Positions 7,374 to 14,265 of a stretch of DNA of 58,386 bases are shown one piece after another (the stretch's first letter is position 1; every line of letters begins with the position of its first letter). The notes below the pieces were generated by a model. It did not search any database. It saw only the letters and a list, made by a program, of their open reading frames with translations, and had not been told where the DNA came from. Source of the DNA: an uncultured bacterium (GTDB taxonomy: Bacteria > Bacillota > Clostridia > Oscillospirales > Oscillospiraceae); NCBI GenBank assembly GCA_947073515.1, contig CAMTMC010000010.1, forward strand, positions 1 through 58,386. Direction: 5' to 3'. The position numbers and the translations under genes are program-made.

Positions 7374-8402
7374 TCAATTAAATTTATAAATCTTCCGGGC
7401 CAGGCGGTAGAGGGAAACAGACAGCTTCCGCCCCTGATAGCCAGGCAGGTTGGTAAAGGAGGACACCGCCATATACTTCATCTTGTGGTAGATGCCGGAG
7501 TCCACTGTCCGCAGGTACTCCCACAGCTTGGTTTTCTTCCCCAGGGCCTCGGGGCTACCGTCGATGGTCAGGAAGATGGAGGAGATACTCATCATCATAG
7601 CCAGGTAGCTGAACATATACCGCCCCAGCTTCCGGTGCTGGGCGGACACCTGGCGCAGGTCGTGGCAGTCAATCATGTGGTAGTTCACCCGGAGCTGCTG
7701 GTCCACCCGGGTGACCATCACGTTCTCGTTAACGCTCTGGTCCGCCCGCCCGATAAAGTAGCGGTACAGGTCCACATCCATGTAGTACATATTTTTCACC
7801 ATGGGCAGGGGCTGGTAGACGAAAATGTTGTCCACATAGAAGGTGTGCTTGGGCAGCTCCAGCCCGCAGTCCCGCAGCAGCTGGGTGCGGTAGATGACCG
7901 AGTGCATCAGTAAGTACTGGGAGGGGCGGAACCTTCCGATGTGCTCCCAGCCGAAGACCCGCCCGGCGGGGAAGACGTTGGTGTACCGCATGACCTTCTG
8001 GGTGTTGTCCTCCACATGCTCATACACATAGTTGGCGATCATCATGTCGATGGGCCGGCCGTCCCGCTGGAACTGGCGCAGCTTATCCAGCACCTTGTGG
8101 AGGGCGTCCACGTCCAGCCAGTCGTCGGAATCCACCACTTTATAGTAAAATCCCCGGGCGTTTCGGATGCCCTGGTTCACCCCCTCGCCGTGGCCGCCGT
8201 TCTCCTGGTGGATCGCCCGGACAATGCCGGGGTAGCGCTCCTCGTAGCGGTCGCAGATGGCGGGGGTGTCGTCCTTGGTGGAGCCGTCGTCCACCAGGAT
8301 AATCTCAATGTCGTCCCCCCCCTGGAGCAGGGTGTCCACACAGTGCTCCATATAGGCCGCCGAGTTGTAGCAGGGGACGGCAAAAGTAATCAGTTTTTCC
8401 AT
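7374..8402 (-). CDS. Family 2 glycosyltransferase
   Basis: This is a GT-A-fold glycosyltransferase that moves a sugar from a nucleotide donor, probably for a surface polysaccharide. The 342-residue product opens with MEKLITFAVPCYNSAAYM and has VDDGSTKDDT (about residues 35-44) and KVVDSDDW (about residues 87-94), the nucleotide- and metal-binding motifs. The start at 8400-8402 matches the family's N-terminus; an upstream extension would run into glf. It lies about 60 bp after glf, so the acceptor may be a galactofuranose-containing glycan (inference). There are no clear membrane helices. Confidence 0.88.
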   Translation of the reverse strand: MEKLITFAVPCYNSAAYMEHCVDTLLQGGDDIEIILVDDGSTKDDTPAICDRYEERYPGIVRAIHQENGGHGEGVNQGIRNARGFYYKVVDSDDWLDVDALHKVLDKLRQFQRDGRPIDMMIANYVYEHVEDNTQKVMRYTNVFPAGRVFGWEHIGRFRPSQYLLMHSVIYRTQLLRDCGLELPKHTFYVDNIFVYQPLPMVKNMYYMDVDLYRYFIGRADQSVNENVMVTRVDQQLRVNYHMIDCHDLRQVSAQHRKLGRYMFSYLAMMMSISSIFLTIDGSPEALGKKTKLWEYLRTVDSGIYHKMKYMAVSSFTNLPGYQGRKLSVSLYRLARKIYKFN

Positions 8403-8463
8403 TGGTTTGATTCTCCTGTTTTTTAATTTCCTTGGGAAAAGCCCCTTAGCAAAGGGCGGCTTT

Positions 8464-9690
8464 TTACAGCCGTTCCGCCAGCTCCAGCGCCTTTCCGGCG
8501 ATGGCGTCCATGTTGTAATATTTGTACTCCGCCAGGCGGCCCAGCAGGTGGAGCTCCCCAAATTTCTCCGCCTCCGCCTTATACTTGGCGTAGAGGTCGT
8601 TGTTTTCAGGGTTGATGATGGCGTAATAGGGGGTCTCGCCCTCCGCTCCGGTGTAGGCCCGGGAGTACTCCTTCACGATGGTGGTCGTTCCGGTCAGCTC
8701 CTGGCCGGTGAGGTGCTTGAACTCGGTGATCCGGGTAAAGTCCTGGTCCGCAGTGTAGTTCACTGTACCGTGGGACTGGAAAAAGTCCCGCTCCAGCGTC
8801 TCAAACCGGAAGTCCAGCGTGCGGTATGGCAGGGGGCCGAACCGGAAGCCGAATAACTCGTCCGCCTGGCCGGTGTAGATCACCGGGCCGCCGAACTTCT
8901 GGCCGTCCAGCTTGATGCTCTCCCCGGACAGGTCCAGCCGGGCCAGGGCGTCCGTCCCCAGCTCCACGGTGATATTGGGGTGGTCCAGCATCCGCCGGAA
9001 CATGGGGGTGTAGCCCTCCGCCGGCATCCCCTGGTAGGCGTCCTGAAAGTAGCGGTCGTCTTGAGACAGGCGCACCGGCACCCGGGCGGTGGTGGCGGGG
9101 TCGATCTCCTCCGGGGTCTGGCCCCACTGCTTCATGGTGTATTGGACAAAGACGTGGTCATATACGTAGTCCGCAATGGCGGCCACCTCCGGGTCCTTGT
9201 TCTGCCGCAGCTCCAGAATGGTCACCTGGCTCTGGGCCGGGTAGGCGGCAAGCAGCTTCTCCCCCAGCCGTCCGCCCTCCCTCTCTCCGAATGCGTTTTT
9301 TAGGGAGTCCAGATTAAAGGGGACCGGGAAAAAAAACCGGCCGTCTGTCCTTTTGTGCGCCGGGACCACCTCCGGATTATCCCGGGGGATGTTGGCGATG
9401 ACCCGGTGCTGATACCGCCGCCACCGGGTAAACCGGGACAGGAAGTCAAAGACCTTCTTGTCGTTGGTATGAAAAATATGGGGCCCGTACTGGTGGATCA
9501 ACACCCCGTGCTTGTCCAGACAGTCGTAGGCGTTGCCGCCGATGTGGTCCCGGCGCTCCAGCACCAGCACCTTTTTTCCCCGCTCCGCCAATGCCCGTGC
9601 GGCCACCCCGCCAGCATAGCCGGCGCCCACCGCCAGAACGTCAAACCTCTCGCTCAAATTCCGCTCATCCCTTCCCAATCGTTGTGACAT
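8464..9690 (-). CDS. glf: UDP-galactopyranose mutase
   Basis: This FAD enzyme converts UDP-galactopyranose to UDP-galactofuranose for cell-surface glycans. The N-terminal dinucleotide-binding fold (FDVLAVGAGYAGGVAARALA, about residues 16-35), the GNAYD segment, IHQYGPHIFHTND and the C-terminal GRLAEYKYYNMD motif identify the family. Length (408) is close to the usual 370-400 and slightly long at the N-terminus. The ATG at 9688-9690 lacks a good ribosome-binding site and lies only about 12 nt from the predicted transcript start. An in-frame TTG near residue 12, preceded by AAGGGA, may be the true start. Confidence 0.93.
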   Translation of the reverse strand: MSQRLGRDERNLSERFDVLAVGAGYAGGVAARALAERGKKVLVLERRDHIGGNAYDCLDKHGVLIHQYGPHIFHTNDKKVFDFLSRFTRWRRYQHRVIANIPRDNPEVVPAHKRTDGRFFFPVPFNLDSLKNAFGEREGGRLGEKLLAAYPAQSQVTILELRQNKDPEVAAIADYVYDHVFVQYTMKQWGQTPEEIDPATTARVPVRLSQDDRYFQDAYQGMPAEGYTPMFRRMLDHPNITVELGTDALARLDLSGESIKLDGQKFGGPVIYTGQADELFGFRFGPLPYRTLDFRFETLERDFFQSHGTVNYTADQDFTRITEFKHLTGQELTGTTTIVKEYSRAYTGAEGETPYYAIINPENNDLYAKYKAEAEKFGELHLLGRLAEYKYYNMDAIAGKALELAERL

Positions 9691-9708
9691 TTGGATTCAT
9701 CTGCCCCA

Positions 9709-9736
9709 GTATACCACATTTCCGCCAGAAAACAAA
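9709..9736 (-). promoter_or_regulatory. Likely glf promoter
   Basis: The minus strand has TATACT (9709-9714) and, 16 bp upstream, TTTGTT (9731-9736). The -10 box is good and the -35 weaker. It would start transcription about 12 nt ahead of the annotated glf ATG. Confidence 0.55.
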
Positions 9737-9781
9737 TTAAATTTCCCTGAAGATTCTTTTAAAACGGTGGAGCCCCGCCCC

Positions 9782-9810
9782 TTGACATTCCATCCAAAAC
9801 CCGATAAGAT
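9782..9810 (+). promoter_or_regulatory. ileS promoter
   Basis: TTGACA (9782-9787), a 17-bp spacer and TAAGAT (9805-9810) form a good vegetative promoter. It would start near 9817, just ahead of the T-box leader. Confidence 0.8.
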
Positions 9811-9834
9811 AAGAATACACATCTGAAATGCGAG

Positions 9835-10072
9835 GAAAAGGACGAGTACCCGCCCCCAAGACGTGCAGAGAGCCGCCGTTTGGTGCGAGGCGGCCGGGAG
9901 GGAGCGGCGAAGATCACCTTGGAGCAGGGGGCTGAACCACAGTAAGCCGCCCCGGTCGCCCCCGTTACCGGGCAGGTCGAGTGGCTGCGGTTTTTTCTTT
10001 TCCCGTGGCAAGAAGAGTGGTACCACAGAGGTTTACGCCTTTGTCTCTTTGTGGAGACAGAGGTGTTTTTTC
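9835..10072 (+). promoter_or_regulatory. T-box riboswitch of ileS (isoleucine specifier)
   Basis: The leader of ileS has T-box features: an AGTA-containing stem I start near 9845, a GAAGATCACC stretch in which ATC (9913-9915) is a plausible isoleucine specifier, and the T-box core AGAGTGGTACCACAG (10014-10028). A terminator follows, formed by CGCCTTTGTCT/AGACAGAGGTG (10036-10065) with a run of six T. Uncharged tRNA-Ile pairing would favour the antiterminator and ileS expression. The specifier placement was made by eye. Confidence 0.85.
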
Positions 10073-10145
10073 TTTTCCGCCTCTCATCGGGCAGACCCCT
10101 GTCACAGCAGATACAAAATGTATTAAAATAAAGGAGCAATACAGT

Positions 10146-12917
10146 ATGGACTACAACAAGACCATCAACCTGCCCCAGACTGACTTCCCCATGCGGGCGG
10201 GCCTGCCCAACCGGGAGCCCGGCATGCTGGAGCGCTGGAAGGAGCTGGACCTGTACCATGAGCTGCTGAGGAAGAACGAGGGGAAGCCCCTGTTCTCCCT
10301 CCACGACGGCCCCCCCTTCTCCAACGGCAACCTCCACATGGGCCACGCCCTGAACAAGTCCATTAAGGACTTCATCGTCCGTTCCGCCGCCATGCGGGGG
10401 TACTACACCCCCTATGTCCCCGGCTGGGACAACCACGGCATGCCCATCGAGTCGGCCATCATCAAGCAGAACAAGCTCAACCGCAACGCCATGTCCATCC
10501 CCCAGTTTCGCTCCGCCTGCCACGACTTCGCCCAGAAGTACGTGGACATCCAGAGCGAGGGCTTCCAGCGCCTGGGCGTCATCGGCGACTGGGAGAACCC
10601 CTATCTCACCATGTCCCCCTCCTTTGAGGCGGAGGAGGTCAAGGTTTTTGGGGAGATGTACAAGAAGGGCTACATCTACAAGGGCCTGAAGCCGGTGTAC
10701 TGGTGCCCCCACGACGAGACCGCCCTGGCCGAGGCGGAGATCGAGTACCAGGACGACCCCTGTAGCACCGTGTACGTGAAGTTCCAGGTGAAGGACGACC
10801 TGGGCAAGCTGGGCAAATACGGCGACCTCAGCAAGATGTTCTTCGTCATCTGGACCACCACCATCTGGACCCTGCCCGGCAACATGGCCATCGCCGTCCA
10901 CCCCCGGGAGAGCTATATGCTGGTGAAGGCCAAGAACGACGAGATGTATATCATGGCCGAGGCCCTGTGCCCCAAGGTGATGAAGGCCGGCGGCTTTGAG
11001 AGCTTCGAGATCATCAAGCAGTTCAAGGGCCAGGATTTTGAGTATATGCTGGCCCAGCACCCCTTCCTGGACAAGACCAGCCAGCTGTGTACCGCCGAGT
11101 ATGTCACCATGGACAGCGGCACCGGCTGCGTCCACACCGCCCCCGGCTTCGGCGCCGACGACTACGAGACCTGCAAGCGCTACAAGATCGAGATGGTGGT
11201 GCCCGTGGACGACCGGGGCCGCCACACCGACTACGCCGGCAAGTACGCCGGCCTGAAGACCGACGAGTCCAACGCCGTTATTTTGGAGGACATGAGGGCC
11301 TCCGGCGCCCTCTTCGCCCAGGAAGACATCGTCCACTCCTACCCCCACTGCTGGCGGTGCAAGCACCCCATCATCTTCCGGGCCACCCCCCAGTGGTTCT
11401 GCTCCGTGGACTCCTTCAAGGAGGAGGCCGCCGCCGCCTGCGACAGCGTGCGCTGGGTGCCCGGCTGGGGTGAGGACCGCATCAAGTCCATGATCCGGGA
11501 GCGGGCCGACTGGTGCATCTCCCGCCAGCGCCGGTGGGGCCTGCCCATCCCCGTGTTCTACTGCTCCGACTGCGGCAAGCCCGTCTGCAATGACGAGACC
11601 ATCACCGCCGTGTCCAGCCTCTTCCGGGAGAAGGGCTCCAACGCCTGGTACGAGCTGGAGGCCAAAGACATCCTGCCCGCCGGCTTCACCTGCCCCCACT
11701 GCGGCCAGTCCACCGGCTTCACCAAGGAGGAGGACACCCTGGACGGCTGGTTCGACTCCGGCTCCACCCACTACGCCTCCATGAAGAAGGATCAGGGCTT
11801 CTGGCCCGCCAACGTCTATATGGAGGGCCTGGACCAGTACCGGGGCTGGTTCCAGTCCTCCCTGCTCACCGCCGTGGGCGCCCTGGGCCAGGGAGCTCCC
11901 TTTAAAGAGTGCGTCACCCACGGCTGGACCGTGGACGGCGAGGGCAAGGCCATGCACAAGTCCCTGGGCAACGGCGTGGACCCCGCCGACATCTTCAAAA
12001 AGTACGGCGCCGACCTGATCCGCCTGTGGGCCGGCTCCGCCGACTACCACGTGGACGTGCGCTGCTCGGACAGCATCTTCAAGCAGCTGTCCCAGAGCTA
12101 CCTGAAGTTCCGCAACACCGCCCGGTACTGCCTGGGCAACCTGGACGGCTTCGACCCCAACCGGCTGGTGGCTCCCCAGGACATGCTGGAGCTGGACCGC
12201 TGGGCCGTCACCAAGCTCAACCGGCTGATCCGCCGCTGCTTCGCCGCCTATAACGAGTACGAGTTCCACTCCGTCTCCCACGCCATCAACGACTTCTGCG
12301 TGGTGGACCTGTCCTCCTTCTACCTGGACATCATCAAGGACCGGTTGTACTGCGAGGAGAAGGACGGCCTCTCCCGCCGCTCCGCCCAGACCGCCCTGTT
12401 CCTGATCCTGGACACCATCACCAAGATCTTCGCCCCCATCCTGGCCTTCACCTGTGACGAGATCTGGCTGGCCATGGCCCACCAGGAGGGGGACGACCCC
12501 CGGAACATCCTGCTCAACCAGATGAACAAGCCCTTCACCGACTACGCCCTGGACAACGCCGCCATGGACCGGTGGGAGCGGATCATCCAGGTCCGGGACG
12601 GGGTCAACGCCGCCCTGGAGGCCGCCCGGAACGAGAAGAAGGTGGGCAAGAGCCTGGAGGCCGGGATCTCCCTCACCGTCCCCGACAGCGACGCCTTCCT
12701 GGCGGAGATGGACCCCGGGGAGCTGGCCGACCTGCTCATCGTCTCCCAGGCGGAGGTCAAGACCGGCGGCGAGCTGGCCGTCTCCGTCTCCCCCGCCGCC
12801 GGGGAGAAGTGCGAGCGCTGCTGGAAGCACCACCTCAAGGTGGGTGAGGACAAAAACCACCCTGCCCTGTGCCCCCGGTGCGCCCGCGTCGTCGCCGCCC
12901 TGGATATCGAGGAATAA
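10146..12917 (+). CDS. ileS: Isoleucine--tRNA ligase
   Basis: This class I synthetase charges tRNA-Ile with isoleucine in the cytoplasm. At 923 residues it has normal length. It carries GNLHMGHALNK (about residues 58-68, the HIGH motif in HMGH form), the editing-domain region with TAPGFGADD, a KMSKS-type motif in the diverged form AMHKSLGNG (about residues 600-608), and a C-terminal CERCW...CPRCARV zinc finger. The start ATG at 10146 follows AAAGGAGCAATACAGT. Expression is under the T-box leader, and a terminator follows the gene. Confidence 0.97.
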   Translation: MDYNKTINLPQTDFPMRAGLPNREPGMLERWKELDLYHELLRKNEGKPLFSLHDGPPFSNGNLHMGHALNKSIKDFIVRSAAMRGYYTPYVPGWDNHGMPIESAIIKQNKLNRNAMSIPQFRSACHDFAQKYVDIQSEGFQRLGVIGDWENPYLTMSPSFEAEEVKVFGEMYKKGYIYKGLKPVYWCPHDETALAEAEIEYQDDPCSTVYVKFQVKDDLGKLGKYGDLSKMFFVIWTTTIWTLPGNMAIAVHPRESYMLVKAKNDEMYIMAEALCPKVMKAGGFESFEIIKQFKGQDFEYMLAQHPFLDKTSQLCTAEYVTMDSGTGCVHTAPGFGADDYETCKRYKIEMVVPVDDRGRHTDYAGKYAGLKTDESNAVILEDMRASGALFAQEDIVHSYPHCWRCKHPIIFRATPQWFCSVDSFKEEAAAACDSVRWVPGWGEDRIKSMIRERADWCISRQRRWGLPIPVFYCSDCGKPVCNDETITAVSSLFREKGSNAWYELEAKDILPAGFTCPHCGQSTGFTKEEDTLDGWFDSGSTHYASMKKDQGFWPANVYMEGLDQYRGWFQSSLLTAVGALGQGAPFKECVTHGWTVDGEGKAMHKSLGNGVDPADIFKKYGADLIRLWAGSADYHVDVRCSDSIFKQLSQSYLKFRNTARYCLGNLDGFDPNRLVAPQDMLELDRWAVTKLNRLIRRCFAAYNEYEFHSVSHAINDFCVVDLSSFYLDIIKDRLYCEEKDGLSRRSAQTALFLILDTITKIFAPILAFTCDEIWLAMAHQEGDDPRNILLNQMNKPFTDYALDNAAMDRWERIIQVRDGVNAALEAARNEKKVGKSLEAGISLTVPDSDAFLAEMDPGELADLLIVSQAEVKTGGELAVSVSPAAGEKCERCWKHHLKVGEDKNHPALCPRCARVVAALDIEE

Positions 12918-12923
12918 AACACA

Positions 12924-12952
12924 GCCGCCCGGCCTGGCCGGGCGGCTTCTTT
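12924..12952 (+). terminator. ileS terminator
   Basis: GCCGCCCGG and CCGGGCGGC form a 9-bp GC stem with a 5-nt loop, followed by TTCTTT. It overlaps the stop codon of the convergent small RHH gene. Confidence 0.8.
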
Positions 12953-13103
12953 AGTCAGCGTTTTTCTGCGATTCCAAATAATCTTCCAACACCTTGCGGA
13001 TCATATTAGAGACAGGCCGGCGCTCTTTTGCCGCCTGGGCCTCAAGCTGTTCCTTGAACTCCCACGTCACTCGGATGCCAATCTGAGTTTCAGTCTTTGC
13101 CAT
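12951..13103 (-). CDS. Small ribbon-helix-helix DNA-binding protein
   Basis: This 50-residue product (MAKTETQIGIRVTWEFKEQL at the start, VSNMIRKVLEDYL near the end) fits the Arc/CopG ribbon-helix-helix fold: a short beta strand TQIGIRV followed by two helices with the RRPVSNMIR turn. Such proteins dimerise and bind operators through the strand. TTTGCTAAA-side spacing gives AAAGGAGG ahead of the ATG. An inverted repeat (13128-13144) lies between it and a divergent promoter, a plausible operator. No partner toxin gene was seen next to it. Confidence 0.75.
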   Translation of the reverse strand: MAKTETQIGIRVTWEFKEQLEAQAAKERRPVSNMIRKVLEDYLESQKNAD

Positions 13104-13127
13104 ACAACGTCCTCCTTTGCTAAACAT

Positions 13128-13144
13128 CATATAACAAATATATG
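13128..13144. promoter_or_regulatory. Inverted repeat, possible RHH operator
   Basis: CATATA, a 5-bp spacer and TATATG form a perfect inverted repeat in the divergent region between the RHH gene and the small acidic protein gene, beside the plus-strand -35 box. RHH regulators commonly bind such sites. The assignment is inference. Confidence 0.4.
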
Positions 13145-13152
13145 CAATTTTG

Positions 13153-13182
13153 TTGACAAACTTCGGTCATCTTCATTATACT
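13153..13182 (+). promoter_or_regulatory. Promoter of small acidic protein gene
   Basis: TTGACA (13153-13158), an 18-bp spacer and TATACT (13177-13182) form a good promoter pointing at the gene that starts at 13235. Two ACTAAG copies follow directly. Confidence 0.7.
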
Positions 13183-13234
13183 AAGTTTAACTAAGCTAAT
13201 CACAGATAAACCAAATTTGGATTGGAGGATTTTG

Positions 13235-13456
13235 ATGGACAAAATAGGCAATCCGGAGGACTATATGCTCACCGCCCAACAGTACTACCGGTTGTGCTGC
13301 AAGGCCTTCGCCGAGCTGGACCGGCTCGCCACCCTCGCCGAACAGACGATGAGGGCCTTGGAGGAGCTCCAGCTGTCCATGGCGGATGAGGACCCCTGCG
13401 GCCAGCTGATCCCCTTCCCCAGCCGGGAGAAAACCTCGGAAACGGAGGAAACCTAA
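13235..13456 (+). CDS. Small acidic hypothetical protein
   Basis: No family was recognised. The 73-residue product is acidic, probably mostly helical in the middle (YYRLCCKAFAELDRLATLAEQ region) and ends in a charged, unstructured REKTSETEET tail. The ATG at 13235 was chosen because TTGGAGGATTTTG precedes it. It has its own promoter and is followed by a terminator-like hairpin, so it forms a single-gene unit divergent from the RHH gene. Confidence 0.6.
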   Translation: MDKIGNPEDYMLTAQQYYRLCCKAFAELDRLATLAEQTMRALEELQLSMADEDPCGQLIPFPSREKTSETEET

Positions 13457-13482
13457 AATTTTCTTGAAAATTAGGACTTTTT
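13452..13482 (+). terminator. Terminator-like hairpin after small acidic gene
   Basis: CCTAAAATTTTC and GAAAATTAGG pair with a two-base bulge, followed by ACTTTTT. The gene's stop codon lies in the first arm. Confidence 0.55.
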
Positions 13483-13484
13483 CC

Positions 13485-13513
13485 TTTACATCCCTGAAAA
13501 TCTATGATATATT
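13485..13513 (+). promoter_or_regulatory. rpsO promoter
   Basis: TTTACA (13485-13490), a 17-bp spacer and TATATT (13508-13513) make a good vegetative promoter upstream of rpsO and probably pnp. Confidence 0.75.
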
Positions 13514-13517
13514 ATCC

Positions 13518-13639
13518 GGGCACGGAATGTGCCTGCCCATCCGCTTCGTTCCAGGGTATCAGCCCGGACAACAGTCCGGGGCGTCACCCGCCTGCTACGC
13601 GGCGCATCGGGCAAGAAAATATGAAAGGTGGAATCCCCC
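13518..13639 (+). promoter_or_regulatory. rpsO leader with hairpins
   Basis: About 120 nt lie between the promoter and rpsO. GGGCAC/GTGCC and CCCGGAC/GTCCGGG can form hairpins, and GC-rich sequence continues up to the AAAGGTGG ribosome-binding site. S15 commonly represses its own mRNA through leader structure; a known S15-leader class could not be assigned by eye. Confidence 0.4.
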
Positions 13640-13906
13640 ATGATCCGCAAGGACGAAAAGACGGCCGTTATCGAGGCCAACCGCACCCATGAGAGCGATA
13701 CCGGCTCCCCCGAGGTCCAGATCGCCATCCTCACCGCCCGCATCAACGAGCTCACCGAGCACCTGAAGATCCACATCCACGACAACCACAGCCGCCGGGG
13801 CCTGTATAAGATGATCGGTAAGCGCCGCAAGCTGCTGGACTACCTGATGGCCAAAGATATCGAGCGCTACCGTGCCATCATCGCCAAGCTGGGCATCCGT
13901 AAGTAA
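13640..13906 (+). CDS. rpsO: 30S ribosomal protein S15
   Basis: S15 is a primary 16S rRNA-binding protein of the small-subunit platform. The 88-residue product has normal length and the signatures [34 protein letters not shown] (about residues 46-65) and the [12 protein letters not shown] end. The ATG at 13640 was chosen for its AAAGGTGG site and family N-terminus MIRKDEK. It is followed by a repeated structured element, then pnp, the common rpsO-pnp order. Confidence 0.97.
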   Translation: MIRKDEKTAVIEANRTHESDTGSPEVQIAILTARINELTEHLKIHIHDNHSRRGLYKMIGKRRKLLDYLMAKDIERYRAIIAKLGIRK

Positions 13907-14040
13907 GGCGAAGCGCCGAGCCGTCGTGAGCAGCGGCCCTGGACCAGAGCGAGGGATACAAACCAAGAAACGCCCGGCGTTTCTGTTTGTGTCCCGAGTC
14001 GGAGGGAAGGGGAGCGTTGCGAACAGGCGAGGCGTGACCC
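13907..14040 (+). ncRNA. Candidate structured RNA element, copy 2 (3' of rpsO)
   Basis: This is the second copy of the element found after rpsJ (4482-4610). Here GGATACAAAC (13954-13963) pairs with GTTTGTGTCC (13985-13994). It encloses a hairpin with AGAAACGC/GCGTTTCT arms that shares no sequence with the copy-1 hairpin at the same place. The linear blocks GAGTCGGAGGGAAG and AACAGGCGAGGCGTGA are conserved, and GGGG/CCCC can close the last domain. It lies in the 5' region of the pnp mRNA as well as the 3' region of rpsO. Function unknown. Confidence 0.6.
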
Positions 14041-14090
14041 CCGAAGCGCCGAATCCCCGAGCAGGGGAGCTTGGCGTGACCACGTTGCAT

Positions 14091-14121
14091 TTCATAGGGC
14101 GGCACACCGGTGCTGCCCTAT
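14091..14121 (+). other. Strong hairpin between rpsO and pnp
   Basis: CATAGGGC and GCCCTATG flank GGCAC/GTGCT arms, giving a long, nearly perfect hairpin. No U-tract follows. RNase III cleavage sites occur in the rpsO-pnp region of other bacteria, so this could be a processing hairpin, which is inference. Confidence 0.45.
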
Positions 14122-14265
14122 GTTCGCATATAAAACCAGACCATACTATCTTCCAGAGCTTGACCGCTTTTTAGCAGTTGAACGTGCGCCTGTATATCCC
14201 CCGGGCTCAGGTTCAAGTGCTGAAGGGCTGTTGAAGCTCCGGATCAAAAGAAAAGGAGTGTCGAT

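Noticed and set aside
9759-12860. A minus-strand open frame of more than 1000 codons
   Set aside because: It is exactly antisense to ileS, has valine/glycine/leucine-rich low-complexity composition, and arises from GC-rich codon bias. ileS has a T-box, promoter and conserved motifs.
13872-14174. Open frames overlapping the end of rpsO and its downstream spacer
   Set aside because: They start inside rpsO in another frame and follow the structured element; no conserved protein.
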